This document shows positions 1-12,027 of a DNA stretch of 64,000 bases, one piece after another. How positions within the stretch are numbered: position 1 is the first letter of the stretch; every line of letters begins with the position of its first letter. The position numbers were made by a program, and so were the translations under genes. Under the pieces are notes generated by a model. The model did not search any database and was not told the origin of the DNA. It worked only from the letters and a program-made list of their open reading frames with translations. Origin of the DNA: Heliocidaris tuberculata (lineage: Eukaryota > Echinodermata > Echinoidea > Camarodonta > Echinometridae); NCBI GenBank assembly GCA_025618425.1, contig CM046849.1:31110671-31174670 (forward strand). Direction: 5' to 3'.

Positions 1-480
1 TATTCGCCCCCTAGTTGTGCTAGTGGACTACATCGTGACTTTGCTTGCGTCTTTTTCTTTGTCAAAATATTTCACTGATCCTCCACGATATCTTTCATGT
101 TTTTTTAATGACATTTTATTCCCCTAATCATTCTAAAACCCGTTAGTTTATAGTTGTTGTTTTTTTCTTTCTATCAAATCATAACAAAACCGGATGCATT
201 ATACATTGATATTTTGACTGAACTTAAACATTAATTACGGTAAAACAAAAATACAACAACAAAAACAAAAAAACAAAAACAAAAACAAAAAAAATCAGAA
301 AGTACATTTTCATAAACTGTTTAGAAAATAATTATTTTTTCATATAATTCATCAAAGAATACTCTGTAGAACTTCCGAGAGAAAAATTTTGTCTGTTCTC
401 CCATTCCTCCCCGAGATAAAAAAAAAGAAAGAAAAAGAGTAAAACTAAAGTCACACAAACATATGTACCCCGTTATCAGA
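1..480. other. AT-rich non-coding stretch
   Basis: No gene is visible. The stretch is AT-rich, with an A/C simple-sequence patch (runs of AAAAAC type) at about 240-295 and an A-rich patch at 415-440. Nothing else can be supported. Confidence 0.6.
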
Positions 481-1045
481 GAGAGAGAGGGGGTGGTAGG
501 GGGAACAGTGCCCCCCCCCCCCCCCCCACTTTTCCAAATACCCCCAAAGTGCCCCGGGCCCTATTTATTTCTGAAAAATATGCCCCCTTTATCTTTAATA
601 AGTGCCCTTTTTTACTAAAATTTTCCTTGTCCTTTCTAATAAGTGCCCTTCCCCCCTTTTTTTTCCTTCTGATAAGTGCCCCTTTTCAGATCTGATAAAT
701 GCCTAATTATCTAAGTGCCCTTTTCCCTTTGATAAGTACCACTTTTCAAAGCTGATAATTTCCTCCTTTTCTCTCTAATATGTGCCCTTTCTCCCTTGAT
801 TAAGTGCATTTTTACTTCTGATACAGTATGTGCCCATTTTCTGATAAACGACAGTAAGCACTTTCCAGAGCCACAATAAAAATTAGTTAGATGATGCATG
901 TAGGGTAATACCAATATCACAAAATGGTCCCTTTTTCAGATTTATGTTCACCCTTTGGAGGTGCCCCTTGTTTACCCCCCAGAAAGTGCCCTTTTTTGCT
1001 GGTGCCCCCCCCCCCCTTTAAAAGACGCTCTGCCGCCCCTGCCCA
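481..1045. repeat. Poly-C rich element with degenerate GTGCCC tandem units
   Basis: After a GA/GT-rich lead-in, a C tract of about 18 bases at 510-528 is followed by ten or so diverged units of the form CTGATAAGTGCCCTTTT, each about 25-35 bp, between 540 and 865. A second poly-C tract at 1003-1017 is followed by an end of the type CCGCCCCTGCC. Open frames through this stretch are low complexity and not coding. The terminal CCGCCCCTG resembles the ends of other elements at 43975-44065 and 56686-56870, so this is probably a degraded transposon containing a minisatellite. Confidence 0.55.
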
Positions 1046-1548
1046 TTATACATACTCCCACACACCCTCATCCACATACCCATGCACACAAAAATACGCA
1101 TACGATATATATACACACACACACACACATATAAATGATATGAATAGATGCTCATAGAACATAAAATATTGATTTAAAAATCAGAGCAAATAAACAAGGA
1201 TAAAAGTTAAGGCTGAATTGTAAGTTAAAATGTGAGAATGATCTGTATGTGATATTGAAGCTGCACTTGGGGTGTTGTGGTACTGTGCTAGTTCTGCAGG
1301 TCAACTGTTACAGTACATCCTCATCATTCTGTTCAATGAATTGCATTTAGATTATAAAATTATTCTGTTTAGTGCACCTACATGTATGAGGGTCATATTA
1401 AAAAAAAACAGTCACAATAATAATTACTTAGTAATTGAAAGTCAAGTGGCAATTCTACTAGTACATGTAATACTAGACTTGTGTAATGGGACATTGAACA
1501 CGCACATTTTAATATAATTACACACATCTAAAAAAAAAATGTGCAGAA
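1046..1548. other. Non-coding, CA microsatellite
   Basis: A short (CA)n tract lies at 1112-1130. The rest is AT-rich and shows nothing recognisable. Confidence 0.5.
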
Positions 1549-1700
1549 AAAATTTTGGCCTTCGATGCCCTTTTTATAAAATGATTTTGGCCTTGGTGCC
1601 CTTTGTAGTGGCCTTGGTGCCCTTAAAATTATGAAGTATTTAAGGCCACAGTGGCCTTGCCCTTAAAATGACGAAATTTAAGGCCTGTAATGGCCAAGCA
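1549..1700. repeat. Short minisatellite, GGCCTTGGTGCCCTT units
   Basis: Four to five degenerate units of about 25-40 bp carry TTGGCCTTGGTGCCCTT or the inverse AAGGCCACAGTGGCC. The direct units are followed by inverted ones near 1640-1695, so part of the array could fold back. Confidence 0.55.
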
Positions 1701-1753
1701 ATTTGTAACGTAAATTGAACGTAAATTGAATTTATGGGAATAATACTTTCAAA

Positions 1754-2338
1754 GAGCCTCAAAGAGAAGGGTGAGTGATGGGAAAGGTGAAAAAGATAAT
1801 ATGTGAGCTTTCTTTTCCTTTTATGTCAGTTTAACCCTTTCAGGACAGGAATTATTCCAGGGTTAAATTGATCACATTTTGTTCTTCAAATTGGCAACAA
1901 TAATATTTTTCTTTTAGTTCTACATGGTTCTAATAAGGTGTAATATCTTTGAAAACAATATACAATGTATATGGTTAAGAATTTTGTTGAAAAGTTGAAA
2001 AAAATGCCAATTTTGATGAAAAATAATGATTTTGAACCTCTCATTGTGTTGCCAATTTAAGGAATTTAAAGCTTATTCTTGTTTTTAAAATTCCTGGCAT
2101 CAAACGCAATATGGTTAGGCAACAAAAATGGACATAGTGTGTGCAGAAATTTTGCTCATTCTACTCATGCATCTGGTATATTTTTTAAGGCTCTGAATCA
2201 AAAGTTATCTATCCAAACCACAAAATGTGGTCAATTGTCTCGAAAGGGTTAAAAGAACATCATCCTTTCCAAATTGCTTTGAGACATTTTTTTTTTGCAA
2301 TGTAATAATCCCATGAGCAGAACTCAACTTCATCTTTA
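1754..2338 (+). mobile_element. MITE family B copy, interrupted by a family A MITE
   Basis: The left part (1754-1830) matches the left end of the ~380 bp family seen whole at 10120-10508 and 57903-58281. The right part (2253-2338) matches the right end, including TTTGAGACA and CAGAACTCAACTTCATCTTT. The middle of the family is missing and a family A MITE sits between the two parts. No coding capacity. Confidence 0.7.
1831..2252 (+). mobile_element. MITE family A, copy 1 (TTAA-CCCTTTC ends)
   Basis: A 422 bp element begins TTAACCCTTTCAGGACAG and ends CGAAAGGGTTAA, giving an 11 bp terminal inverted repeat that includes TTAA. At least five more copies in the window share the whole internal sequence. 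TTAA target plus CCC-type ends fit a piggyBac-type non-autonomous element; that assignment is inference. It has no open frame of note. Confidence 0.85.
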
Positions 2339-2939
2339 AAGGGTAATCCAGCCTTGGTAAAAAGATGATTTGTGTGAAAGCAGAAAAATAAGAAAAACAG
2401 GATGGTGAAAGTTTGATAAAGATCGGACAAGGAATAAAACAGTTATGGATGTATGAAAAATGAGATCACTACATCTATGCGAATCTCAAATTGGCCATTT
2501 GGTGATTCGATTGTGACATACTGGAGGACAACTCTCCTGTTTAAGTCATACACAAAAGTATCAATAATTCACGTTTTTCTCCGAAACGCCTTTACCCTCG
2601 GGGCAGTACTCAAAATATTGTAGATGGTTCGTTATAGGTCCTCATTAAGGAAAAAGATACTACTGATTAAGACATTTTGAAAAAAAATTACATTCTAGTT
2701 ATTTTGTGTTTTAGAGTAAATGGGGGAGTTGTCTGCAAACATGTACATCATAGTGACATTACCTATTCAGCCAATTTGAAATTCCCATGTGCATGTAGTG
2801 ATTACAACTTACAAAAATTCATGACTTTCTTAATATTGTTTGTCTGATTTTGTTCAAACTTTCACCAATCTGCTACTCTGAATTTTCCTCTTTCTTTCAG
2901 AGCAACTTGCCATTAAGTTGTATAATTTCCCTTTTAAAG
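2337..2939. mobile_element. Foldback MITE family C, copy 1
   Basis: The ends are TTTAAAGGGTAATCCAGC and the approximate reverse complement at 2915-2939. The arms (about 170 bp each, around GATCGGACAAGGAATAA and its inverse) are inverted copies of each other. The same family occurs at 27421-28007. The ends suggest a TTAA target. The right arm contains an ACATGTACAT block near 2740 that the left arm lacks. Confidence 0.75.
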
Positions 2940-3042
2940 TGATAAGGTTACATTTTTTTGTAGTACAAAATTTGTAAGAAATTATCTAATGGGACAGGCT
3001 TTGATGGCCATGTCATATTCATTTCAATGAAACTGTCCTGTC

Positions 3043-3585
3043 CAGCGTTGCCAGATTCAAAATGTTAAGTTATCGAGACTGAAAAATTGAAAATTATCCT
3101 TTTTTAGAGAAAATTATTGTACTATGTATATAGCTGACTCTGTATCTCAAGGGAAAATGAGGAAGTACCAACTGTAGACCTATATATCCATATGAAAAAA
3201 AATGTCCGAGCTGAAGGCAAGATACGGTCCTGCAAAATTCACGATCAGCAAACTACATTGTATATTAGTACCATGCGATATTAAAGCTCTGCACTCGAGT
3301 CGTACTCGACATATGGTGTGAAAGCATAACTCCGTGGGTGAAAATTACAAGAGAGGCAAAAATGTACGCTTCCTACATGTATATATGTTTGGAAATTTTT
3401 TTGTTGTTGAGACAATGGGTACCAAAAAGGGTCAAAATAGGGCCTACTAGTACACCTATCTTCTTAAATTGCAAAAATGTAAAATTATCATACATTTGAT
3501 CTCTTTTGGAATTACTGATCGTACATCGTACAGAGGACCAAATTATTGACAAGATACGATAATTATCGTACACTTGGCAACGCTG
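3043..3585. mobile_element. Non-autonomous hAT-type element with intact target duplication
   Basis: The element starts CAGCGTTGCCA and ends TTGGCAACGCTG. It is flanked on both sides by the 8 bp direct repeat GTCCTGTC (3035-3042 and 3586-3593). CAGNG...CNCTG termini with an 8 bp target duplication are the signature of the hAT superfamily. Interior AT-rich, 543 bp, no transposase. Confidence 0.85.
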
Positions 3586-3593
3586 GTCCTGTC

Positions 3594-4074
3594 TGAGCAT
3601 CAGGACAAGTGCACCCTTAACAGTTGTCATGATCGGGTCCAGTTCACATACCAAAATGACTCGGAATTTAGTCCTCCTAAACCACCTCCCTGGGATGCCA
3701 TACATGTAAGGCCGTACATGTATCTGGATGAACAAATATGTCATTGCATACATGTACTTTCAACTTGCTAATTGCTTTGGTCCTCCCATATCATCCCCTA
3801 TGATTTCTTCATTCAATTTGGACCGAGGGTGAAAAATATTCTGCCGAGAGCCCCGATCCCTCGTATATTTTAACCTCTCCAAACTTTTGATCTACAGGTG
3901 TAAGGCTCTGAGCTTCCCAAGTTATGCACCTACAGGATGTATAACAAAACATCTTCTGTAAATTACATGTAGGCCTACTTGTATAGATCTGTAAAATCAG
4001 ATGTCATGTTTAAAAAAGATCCTTCTTTAAAACGTAATTTCAATTAGTTACCCTATTAGATACTACATGTACAT
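3594..4074. other. Non-coding, no feature seen
   Basis: Contains several TACATGTA octamers (for example near 3702, 3715 and 3748). Nothing else is recognisable. Confidence 0.5.
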
Positions 4075-7008
4075 ATTTATATTGAAACTGAAAATATGAT
4101 TTTATCAAGTGACAGGAAGAAGGCAAGTGGATATGATAATCTTCCAGTGAAGCTTTTGATAGATAATGCCCGCAACTTGCATGTAGATGTATCACGCCCA
4201 CTTTCATACATAATTTGTCATTGCAATCAGGGAACTTTCCAAATTGTAAGAAATTATAAAAATAGCCAAAGTGTTTGTAAGTTCTGTGTACAAAAATGGT
4301 GATAAAACAGAACCAGGTAATTACAGACCAATTTCAGTTTTAACAGTACAATTTTTGAAAACTTAGTGAATAACAGGTCAAATTTTTAGAAAAGCACAGT
4401 ATATTTTATAAACACCAATATGGATTTAGAGGAAAGCACAGCACTAAATTATCTGTTATAAATCTAGTAAATCAACTGATTCAATATCAAGATGAAAGAA
4501 CATGTAGAATAACTATAGGAGTTTTCATTGATTTTGCCAAAGCGTTTGATACAATAAACCATGATATACTTTTGCATAAGTTACAAAACTACAGTATTAG
4601 AGGGCTGCCTTTAAAATGGTTTCGTAACTACTATCTAAGTAATCGATCCCAATTTGTTCATCATAATGGTGCTACATCAAAGAAGTCATCAATAGTGTGT
4701 GGAGTTCCACAGGGATCTGTATTAGGCCCTACTCTTTTTCTGATGTACTTAAATGACTTGCCTAAATCGTCAGATTACTTTAATTTCAGATTGTTTGCAG
4801 ACGATTCAAATATATTTCATTCTTGTCCACCAGGAAATTCTCATATTGATTTTAGAAGTAACTGAGAATCTAGCATACATGTACATTAGTCAATGGTGTA
4901 ATGCCAATAAAATTACTTTTAACATTAAAAAACTAACTTTATGATTATCTTACATAACTCAAATAATTTTGATGAGTTTACATTATAACTTTGAAAATGA
5001 AATTACCAAGAATTTTTTTTCCACTTTTGTTCATATTCACCCCGCTTTAAGGTACTTGATAAATGAATATACATGTATGTCAATAACAAAGTGACCTGTA
5101 GTGTCCGTAACAGGCTAAAGTCAATTGTAAAGTACTTAATCTTGACATCATATAGCGCAGGATATGCACTAAATTAGAATGAGTGTCTGTTTTTTATATG
5201 GACGTAGTGTAAAAGTATGTTTTGGGTACAAAAGTTTAGTAGTATTAACTAATTCTATCAACTTTTAACAATTTGAAGACGCATTTTACTGGGGTTTTTT
5301 CAGCTTTTGTACCTCAGACTGAAAAATTGCAATGAACAGATTTGAAAAGATACTCTCTATTGGATTTAAAATTGTAATTAGGCATCAAGATATGCAGCAA
5401 CAACAATAATGACAGGAAAAAAGCAAATGGATAACTTATATATTGCACCAATGAATAACATGTATACTATGTAGTGTCCGTAACACCCTACTGGAAATTG
5501 TACATAAGTTATTTTGGACAACTTATGATAGTGAACAAGCCTTCCTAGCAAGTTCATTTGTTTTTATATGTATACAGATGGGACTCAAGTTTGGAATTTG
5601 TCTCATTTACCAGTGTTTGGTTGGCTTTTTAAAAAGTTTCAGGTTTTGAAATAACTGGCATTTATGAGATTTGACCTTTCGTTGCCACTGATGTGTATAC
5701 CGCATCTATTTTATGGACTGAAGTGAGTGCGAATTGTTTTATTTTTCACAAATTGCCATTAAATTCCAAAAAGAAGTGCAAAATATTTTAGTATTAAGAT
5801 AAATAATGCTGGAAAATTCCATTTTTGTAGCTTTGCGTAGTGTCTGTAACTCCTACCTCACCCCGTTGTGTTGCTGTTCATAAAATGATAACCAAGATAG
5901 TTTCCTTCAGGATATTGCAGGGTGTTAACCCAAGGGTATTCATGAACAATTTGGGGTTGATGAAACAACTCCATTGCATACTTCATTTTTGGACCCAAGT
6001 GCAAATGGTTTTGCACCCTGATTGTGGCTATACCGCAAGCCAAGACGTAAGTCTGTCCATGTTGAAGGGTCATTCAAATTGAAAGATCATATATTAAAAG
6101 AAGTGTACACTGTATGTTGCCCCGTTCGTTGGTATTCATTTTGACAGGCATCTTACTTGGGTTGATCATGTCAACTCTGTTTGTAATATACTCCGCAGGA
6201 AAGTAGAAATTCTATATCAAGTGAGACATTTTGTTCCAAAGAGGGTACTTTTATTAACTACATGTATATCATTCATTTATCCAAACACATATCATATGGT
6301 CTTGAGGTATGGGGATGCACATCAGCTGCAACTATAAATAATGCTTGTGTTATACAAAAGATGGCAATAAGGGCAATTACATGTACTTTTAGCAAATATA
6401 GATCACCTTCCGTGCCCTTATTTCATTCATTACGTATATTGGACATTTTCAAATTGTACAAATTTTTAGTGTCAACATTTATGTATAAGTTGATAAACCA
6501 ACAACTGCCTGACATTCAATACATGTATATGATTATTGTAAGTTTTTTGATAACCAATATGGTACAAGGCAGAAAGGTGCTAAGATGCTACTCTTGCCTA
6601 AAGTGAGAACAGAGCATGGAAAAAATTTGATATCATTTGCAGAATCAGAAGTACGGAATAGTCTGCCAAAAGATATCAGAAGAAAATGCTCTTTCCATTC
6701 ATTCTGTACAGCTACAAAAGATCATTTATTACAAGAGTATATTCAGCACCCATTGTAAATACCATCTTACCTGTCTAGTGTAGATATTAACTACTCTGTT
6801 TTATGTCATAAAATATTTTTACAAGTAATGTAATCCATTTATAATGTAAGTGTATTATTCATATTTGTCTCAAGGGCGCCATGCCCTACTAACACTATTG
6901 CTACATGTATCTAGTGATGTCCTATTACCAAAGATTTGTTTTCAAATGTATACTGTATTGTGATCAATTTTTGGTAATAAAGTTCTTTCATTCATTCTTT
7001 CATTCATA
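4075..7008 (+). mobile_element. Broken non-LTR retrotransposon (CR1/L2-like LINE), 5' truncated
   Basis: Translated pieces in changing frames give the reverse transcriptase blocks in order. KASGYDNLPVK lies near 4120 and NYRPISVL near 4320. GFRGKHSTK (near 4425) and IDFAKAFDTINHDIL (4530-4575) follow. GVPQGSVLGP (4700-4735) and the catalytic FADD (4795-4806) come next, then a thumb region with GIHFDRHLTWVDHV (from 6128) and YGLEVWG (6295-6315). The last frame ends with TAA at about 6756. The 3' end is AATAAAG followed by TTCATTCATTC repeats (6978-7008), typical of CR1/L2 elements that end in a short tandem repeat. Frameshifts are numerous, there is no ORF1 or endonuclease, and an unrelated insertion splits it at about 5009-6098. 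It is dead. Clade assignment is from motif style only. Confidence 0.85.
5009..6098. mobile_element. ~1.1 kb insertion inside the LINE
   Basis: Reverse transcriptase homology stops after the NFENEITK-like peptide (to about 5008) and resumes at a KEVYTV-like peptide (from about 6095), leaving a block unrelated to the LINE. It contains the 13-mer TAGTGTCYGTAAC three times, near 5099, 5471 and 5838. A possible 5 bp duplication AAGAA flanks it. The superfamily is not recognised. The longest open frame (5840-6082) has no recognisable product. Confidence 0.6.
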
Positions 7009-7169
7009 TATACTGTTACAACAGGTGCATGTATACACATTTACGTATATACATGTACATGTATGTAGCAGTTGATATACTGTACATCAGGGATGCATTC
7101 AGGATTTGGGAAAATTAAGGGGGGAGCATATTTTCGAAAAATACATGTAACAAGCCCCCCCCCCCAAAA

Positions 7170-7201
<32 letters not shown>

Positions 7202-10119
7202 CAAAACAAAACAAAACAAAACAAAACAAACAAAACACCAAAACAAAAAATTTACAGGTATTCACATTTTTTGGTGCTACATGTACATGTACATTGTACT
7301 TCGCTCATAGAAATATTGGATGAAAATTTGAAATAGGGGTGGCACATACATGTACATTTGGGATTTGTGTACCAACTGGGTTTAGATAAGGGGGCATGTC
7401 TGGTTGTGCTCCATCCCCCAAAATAACCCATATGTGTACATGACCATGTTCATGGACATTACCCAACGACTTCATACAATGTACATAACATTGTATGTAG
7501 CCCCATTTCTGCTGAGATATATATTCAAATTTTCTGATATGAAGAGACTCTGTGCCGTTTAGAGTGCACACAAATGCAGTCTTCATATTATAATTGGGTC
7601 TAGAATATATTGAATGGACGGAGTATTTAGTGGATGGGAAGAAAGATTCTATTTTAAAGGTCATACTACATTTGAGCACAGTATATATTGATACTATACT
7701 TACTAGACCATAAGATTTTTGACTATTTTTCAAACTTCTTATTTTGACTAGTATACAGTCATGTTGAGAATTTTAGGAATGGCATTTTCTTGGAATGTAT
7801 TGTACCAGCAAATACATGTAGATCAGCAATGCCACTGCGTGTTTATCATGAGCATTTACCGTCAAAAATTCCTCCATGGATTTCAGCATATTTTTACAAT
7901 ATAATTAGAGCGCAAGTTTTCAATCATTTTTTCTTCAATTACTGGTTCTTCACTTTGCTCTTTTTCTTATTTCTTTCAAACCAAATCATTTTACTTTCAT
8001 TTAGAGTTAAGTGAAATATGAGTAAAATTTCAAGTCGGGAAGTTAAGCCCCCCCAAAAAAAATTGTTTTTGGTCACCATGAATTCTTGTAGTGAATGAAA
8101 GATGAAAAAAAGATAAACATAGATTCAAGAAAGTAAAATTATGTTATAATGTTGCTACATTTTTAAAGTCTTTTTCAGGATGTTTCAGTACTCAGTGAAT
8201 AAAGAGATCTTCTAGACAGTTCACTCAATTACTACATGTATTGAATTGTTGATTCATTTTTTATTAATTATTCCTTGTAATTCATTCTCCAATTACTCCT
8301 CCATGTATTTTGGATAATGTTGATACAGATTGATACTGATACTAGCATCACATTGGAATCTCATCTCCTATTTACACTGGATCTTTAGCTGCAAATGTAT
8401 GTGTACCTTCCATGCAAGATAATCCCATCGATTACTGCAAGTGTTCGCAAACATGCAAGTGCATCTTACGATTCAAGTCATGTATGCGTCCAGCTTTATG
8501 CACTGCTGAGGATACATTATGTACACACTCTTGTGGACACTCAATGCACGATGCACGGAGAAAAGGCTGAGCTCTCTTTGTGTAGTCTGCAGGCTCAGAC
8601 TCTATTTTGTTACTTAAAGTGAATTCCTGAAAAGCCATGACTTAGCCCTAATTTTGTCAGTCTGTGGCTGAGTCATATAATCATCGGGAGGAACTGCATT
8701 ACAGAGCCTTTGGAGTGCAGTTTACATAGTCCTATAGTTCAGATCCTTTGTTGTGCTTTACGACTGACAGGGTTTACATGTATGGTTGTAGACTAACCTT
8801 TGTTTTACATGTAGTAACTCTCTTCCATGTAGAGCTCATCCCTGGAGCAACACATCTTGGCTTGGCTCGTTACCCAGCCACATAATGAATCTCAGCCCTC
8901 CCTTTCATCATAATTTCATCCTTCATAAACCTGGTCTTCTCAGCGATAAAAGCTCTGTTCACATTTGTCATATTTTATGGGAAGCTAATTAATGTGGAGT
9001 GACACAATTTACTTATGTGCATGTATATTCCGCACAAAGGTGTGCCTTTATTTATTTTTGTGGACTCGCTACTTGTTTAACACGTAAAACTTACAGGTAT
9101 GCGCATCATGCTGCGCAGACTATGACCTCGTTCTCATTACTGAGATAGCGCATGCTAGATCGCACCATCTCTACGATGAGAACACGGCAACGTCATTTAG
9201 TTGCAATCCACGGAGGTCCAAGGCGATCCAAAACGGGGGACCACTGGACAACCTCTAGGGGATGCTCCACAAGAGATAGCGTGATCTAGAGTACGCCAAG
9301 TCGCTTTCTCCTGTGCAGAGAGTGCCAGGATAGATCACGCTAACCTCTGCAGGTGTGAACCTGCGACGTGCCAGTGGACCTCTACTGAAAATGTGTGTTC
9401 TACCAAAATCTAATTGTATCCAACAGCTTAATACAAATATACTGTATAGAAAAAATATTAGGAAATATTTTAGTCTAAAATTTTGTGACAAACACTTTAA
9501 TGATCAGGCTGAGTATACATGTACAAGGATGTATAGTATACTTTGAGTAGTTTTGGGCATGCTTTGGTCTGAATGTACTGTAATACAGTAGCTGTTTGCC
9601 CCATATTATCTCAGTCAAACAGGATTTATGATGATGATAAGCCGAGAATAACACCGTGAAATAATAGTACAAATACAAAGAACCCAAAGTCCAACTTATA
9701 TCCATGACCAAAGGGTCATTATCCAAGGAAGTTGCCAGTTGTATTCTCTCATTATTATCACCTGAATTGGGTACCATTTTGGCTGTGACATACTGTATGT
9801 TGAATGAAAACCTTTGTTCATGGTTCCTCCATAAATAATCTGTGCTAAGCAGCTGATTTTTCAGATCATTCACATTTTTTTTTTTTTTTCAACAAGATTG
9901 CCAAAAAATAGTAAGAACTGTCTATGTGCTGAAACTACACTGTAATTAAGGATCTCTGTCGCATTCATGAGATTTCAGAAAGCCAGACTTTGGCCGATTT
10001 TTTAATGCATAATTTTACCAGTGTCAAAATATTTTCCTTTATACTGTTTTTAAAATACAATTAGTGAACAATACATTTAGTCGATATCATGTTTTAAACC
10101 ATCATCTGAAGATCTGATT
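7009..10119. other. Non-coding; simple sequence and short repeats
   Basis: A C run followed by an (AAAAC)n tract lies at 7155-7245. TACATGT tracts occur at 7046-7066 and 7270-7295. A short stretch at 9071-9125 (GTTTAACACGTAAAA...GCGCATC) recurs at about 42012-42055, so it belongs to a dispersed repeat. An imperfect inverted pair AGCGTGATCT / AGATCACGCT lies at 9277-9347. No gene is supported. Confidence 0.5.
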
Positions 10120-10508
10120 GTGAAGCTTGAGTTCTGGGAATTAAAAGGTAAAAAATAATTCATGAGCTTTCTTATTCTTTTTATGTTAGTTTGGAAGATT
10201 ATCAGAGTAGATCCCCTGAAAAGGATTGCTCTTCAAAAATGCTCTCACATGCAAAATATGACAAGAAACAGCTGAAATGTTTGGGCTGAACATGTGTGTG
10301 TAGTCCAATACACATTTCTGTGTGCAGTGCATGTGACTCTCAGCAGGATTGAGTTAATTTCTAAAAAAAATGGAGATTCCAAAACCTTATACAGCATACA
10401 CCAATTCTTATGTGCTACAAACTGTATATAATCAACCTTTCCCAGTTGCTTTGAGACAGTTTCTTTCACAATTCAGTCTCATGACCAGAACTCAACTTTA
10501 TCTTTAGA
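10120..10508 (+). mobile_element. MITE family B, complete copy
   Basis: Ends AAGCTTGAGTTCTGG and CCAGAACTCAACTTTATCTT form an inverted repeat of about 20 bp. The interior (CCCCTGAAAAGGATTGCTCTTC, TTTGAGACAGTTTCTTTCAC) is shared with the copies at 29275-30320, 33776-34152 and 57903-58281. Non-coding. Confidence 0.8.
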
Positions 10509-10529
10509 AGTTGTTACATCATGTATGCC

Positions 10530-11465
10530 TCTCTTGTAGTATAACAATGTTGTCCCTGTTACAAGTAGGCTGAAAAATGTGTATAAACATATACATGTAC
10601 TTTTAGTTTTACATGTATCTCCGTTAAGGACTTACATGTACATTGTATCATGTCCTGTCCAATACTTTCAGTAAAACAATTCTAAATTTATTTGCTGTTA
10701 CTAGGAAGTTAAAAAGAATTTTATTAACAGAGTCTTTTATATGTGTCTCTGCTATTCCACTTCTGTGTCCTGTGCACTGCTGACAGTATAACAGTGTGGT
10801 TCCTGTTACATCTAGGTATTAAAAAAGAATACACCATTCTACCTCCTTTTTTCCACATTTCTGTCCCTAAATAGTATAACAATGTAGTTCCTGTTAGTGT
10901 TACTAATAGGTTAAAATGATTTTATGGGTGCTTTTATACTTTCTTTGCAAAAGACAGAATGAGCATTTTGAAATGCTCATCTAGAATGCAGTTTCAACTT
11001 TCAGGGGGTACAGTTCATACTTTTTTTCTCCAGGCAAATTGGGGCTCTGCAGCTTGTTTCGCAAACCTCACTGAACATGCTGCTAGTTTTTATGACTTCA
11101 TATAAACGCGTTTACAAAAAATTGTGCATATTTATGCTTCCCCAGGAACCGTGTTTTTGGAGAAACGCCGATTCAAAACGCACCTTTTTTTGAGGTTACA
11201 TCTGCATTTTGAATCAGCGATTATACGAAAATGACTGTGGACGCAACCGTGTTTTGAACTAACAAAAGGTTCATTCTGGCCTGAAAAATTGGAGTATAAA
11301 CGTACCATATGAACACAGCCTTCTAGTGTACATGTACATGTACATGTATGTACCTGTATCCATGCACCCGTGTTATACCACTTTTCAGTCCTTTTCAATA
11401 CTTGCAGTATAACCAAGGAGTTATCACAGAATCGGTATAACAACTAGTTCCTGTTACTAGTATAC
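10530..11465. repeat. Degenerate interspersed repeat with GTTCCTGTTAC core
   Basis: The pattern AGTATAACAATGT followed by a GTTCCTGTTAC-like core and, in three copies, an AGG-TTAAAA tail occurs at about 10537, 10783 and 10871. A diverged tail-only copy lies near 10690 and a further copy at 11431-11458. Spacing is irregular (about 90-155 bp, then 560). Confidence 0.5.
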
Positions 11466-11754
11466 CATCAAGGTCATGACCCTGCCTGACAATGGGAATC
11501 AATCACACAAAGGCATATCCTGTCAATGAACCGTGAATCAATACAAGAATAAATTCCAGAGAACTTGAAATCTGGGACAAAAGCAAAATGATGTGTGAAA
11601 GAGGTGTGTCATTTAGGTCTGCATGGGCCCTGGTTCATAAAACTTGCCATTAAGAACTGTCTCCATTCTTTAACGAATTTGCTCAAAGTCAATCAAAGGT
11701 ATTGATTTAATTAGTGTAACATTTTTCGAAAGCAATTGTTATGAACACTACACA

Positions 11755-11779
11755 TACATGTACATGTACATGTACATGT
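11755..11779. repeat. Tandem TACATG hexamer tract
   Basis: Four perfect TACATG hexamers in a row. Similar tracts occur at 11328-11348, 19285-19305, 25596-25610 and 29489-29508, and single TACATGTA octamers are spread through the whole window. Confidence 0.8.
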
Positions 11780-11838
11780 GTTTGTATCACAACTGCAAAA
11801 AAATTCTTGATATTCTTGTTGAAAATCAAACTAAGCAT

Positions 11839-12027
11839 GTACTGTAAAACCTGAAATGTTTGAGCCATGTAACTCCAGCAAATTTTAAATGATAGCGATA
11901 TTCACGGTAAAACTTTCGTGAATTGCAAAAATTTCATTTTGCGGCATGAAATTTGCGTGAATCTGAACCAATACCGAAATTTATGATGATTTCATGAAAA
12001 AGTTTCTGGGTTTACACTTTACAGTAT
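11839..12027. mobile_element. Small TACTGTA-ended inverted-repeat element
   Basis: Starts TACTGTAAAACC and ends GGTTTACACTTTACAGTA. The interior has complementary TTCACGGTAAAACTTTCGTGAA-like patches. It resembles the TACTGTATAAG-ended elements at 21207-21380 and 21660-21945. Confidence 0.6.

Noticed and set aside
5840..6082. 80-codon open frame inside the LINE insertion
   Set aside because: No recognisable product, flanked by non-coding repeat sequence, opposite strand equally open.
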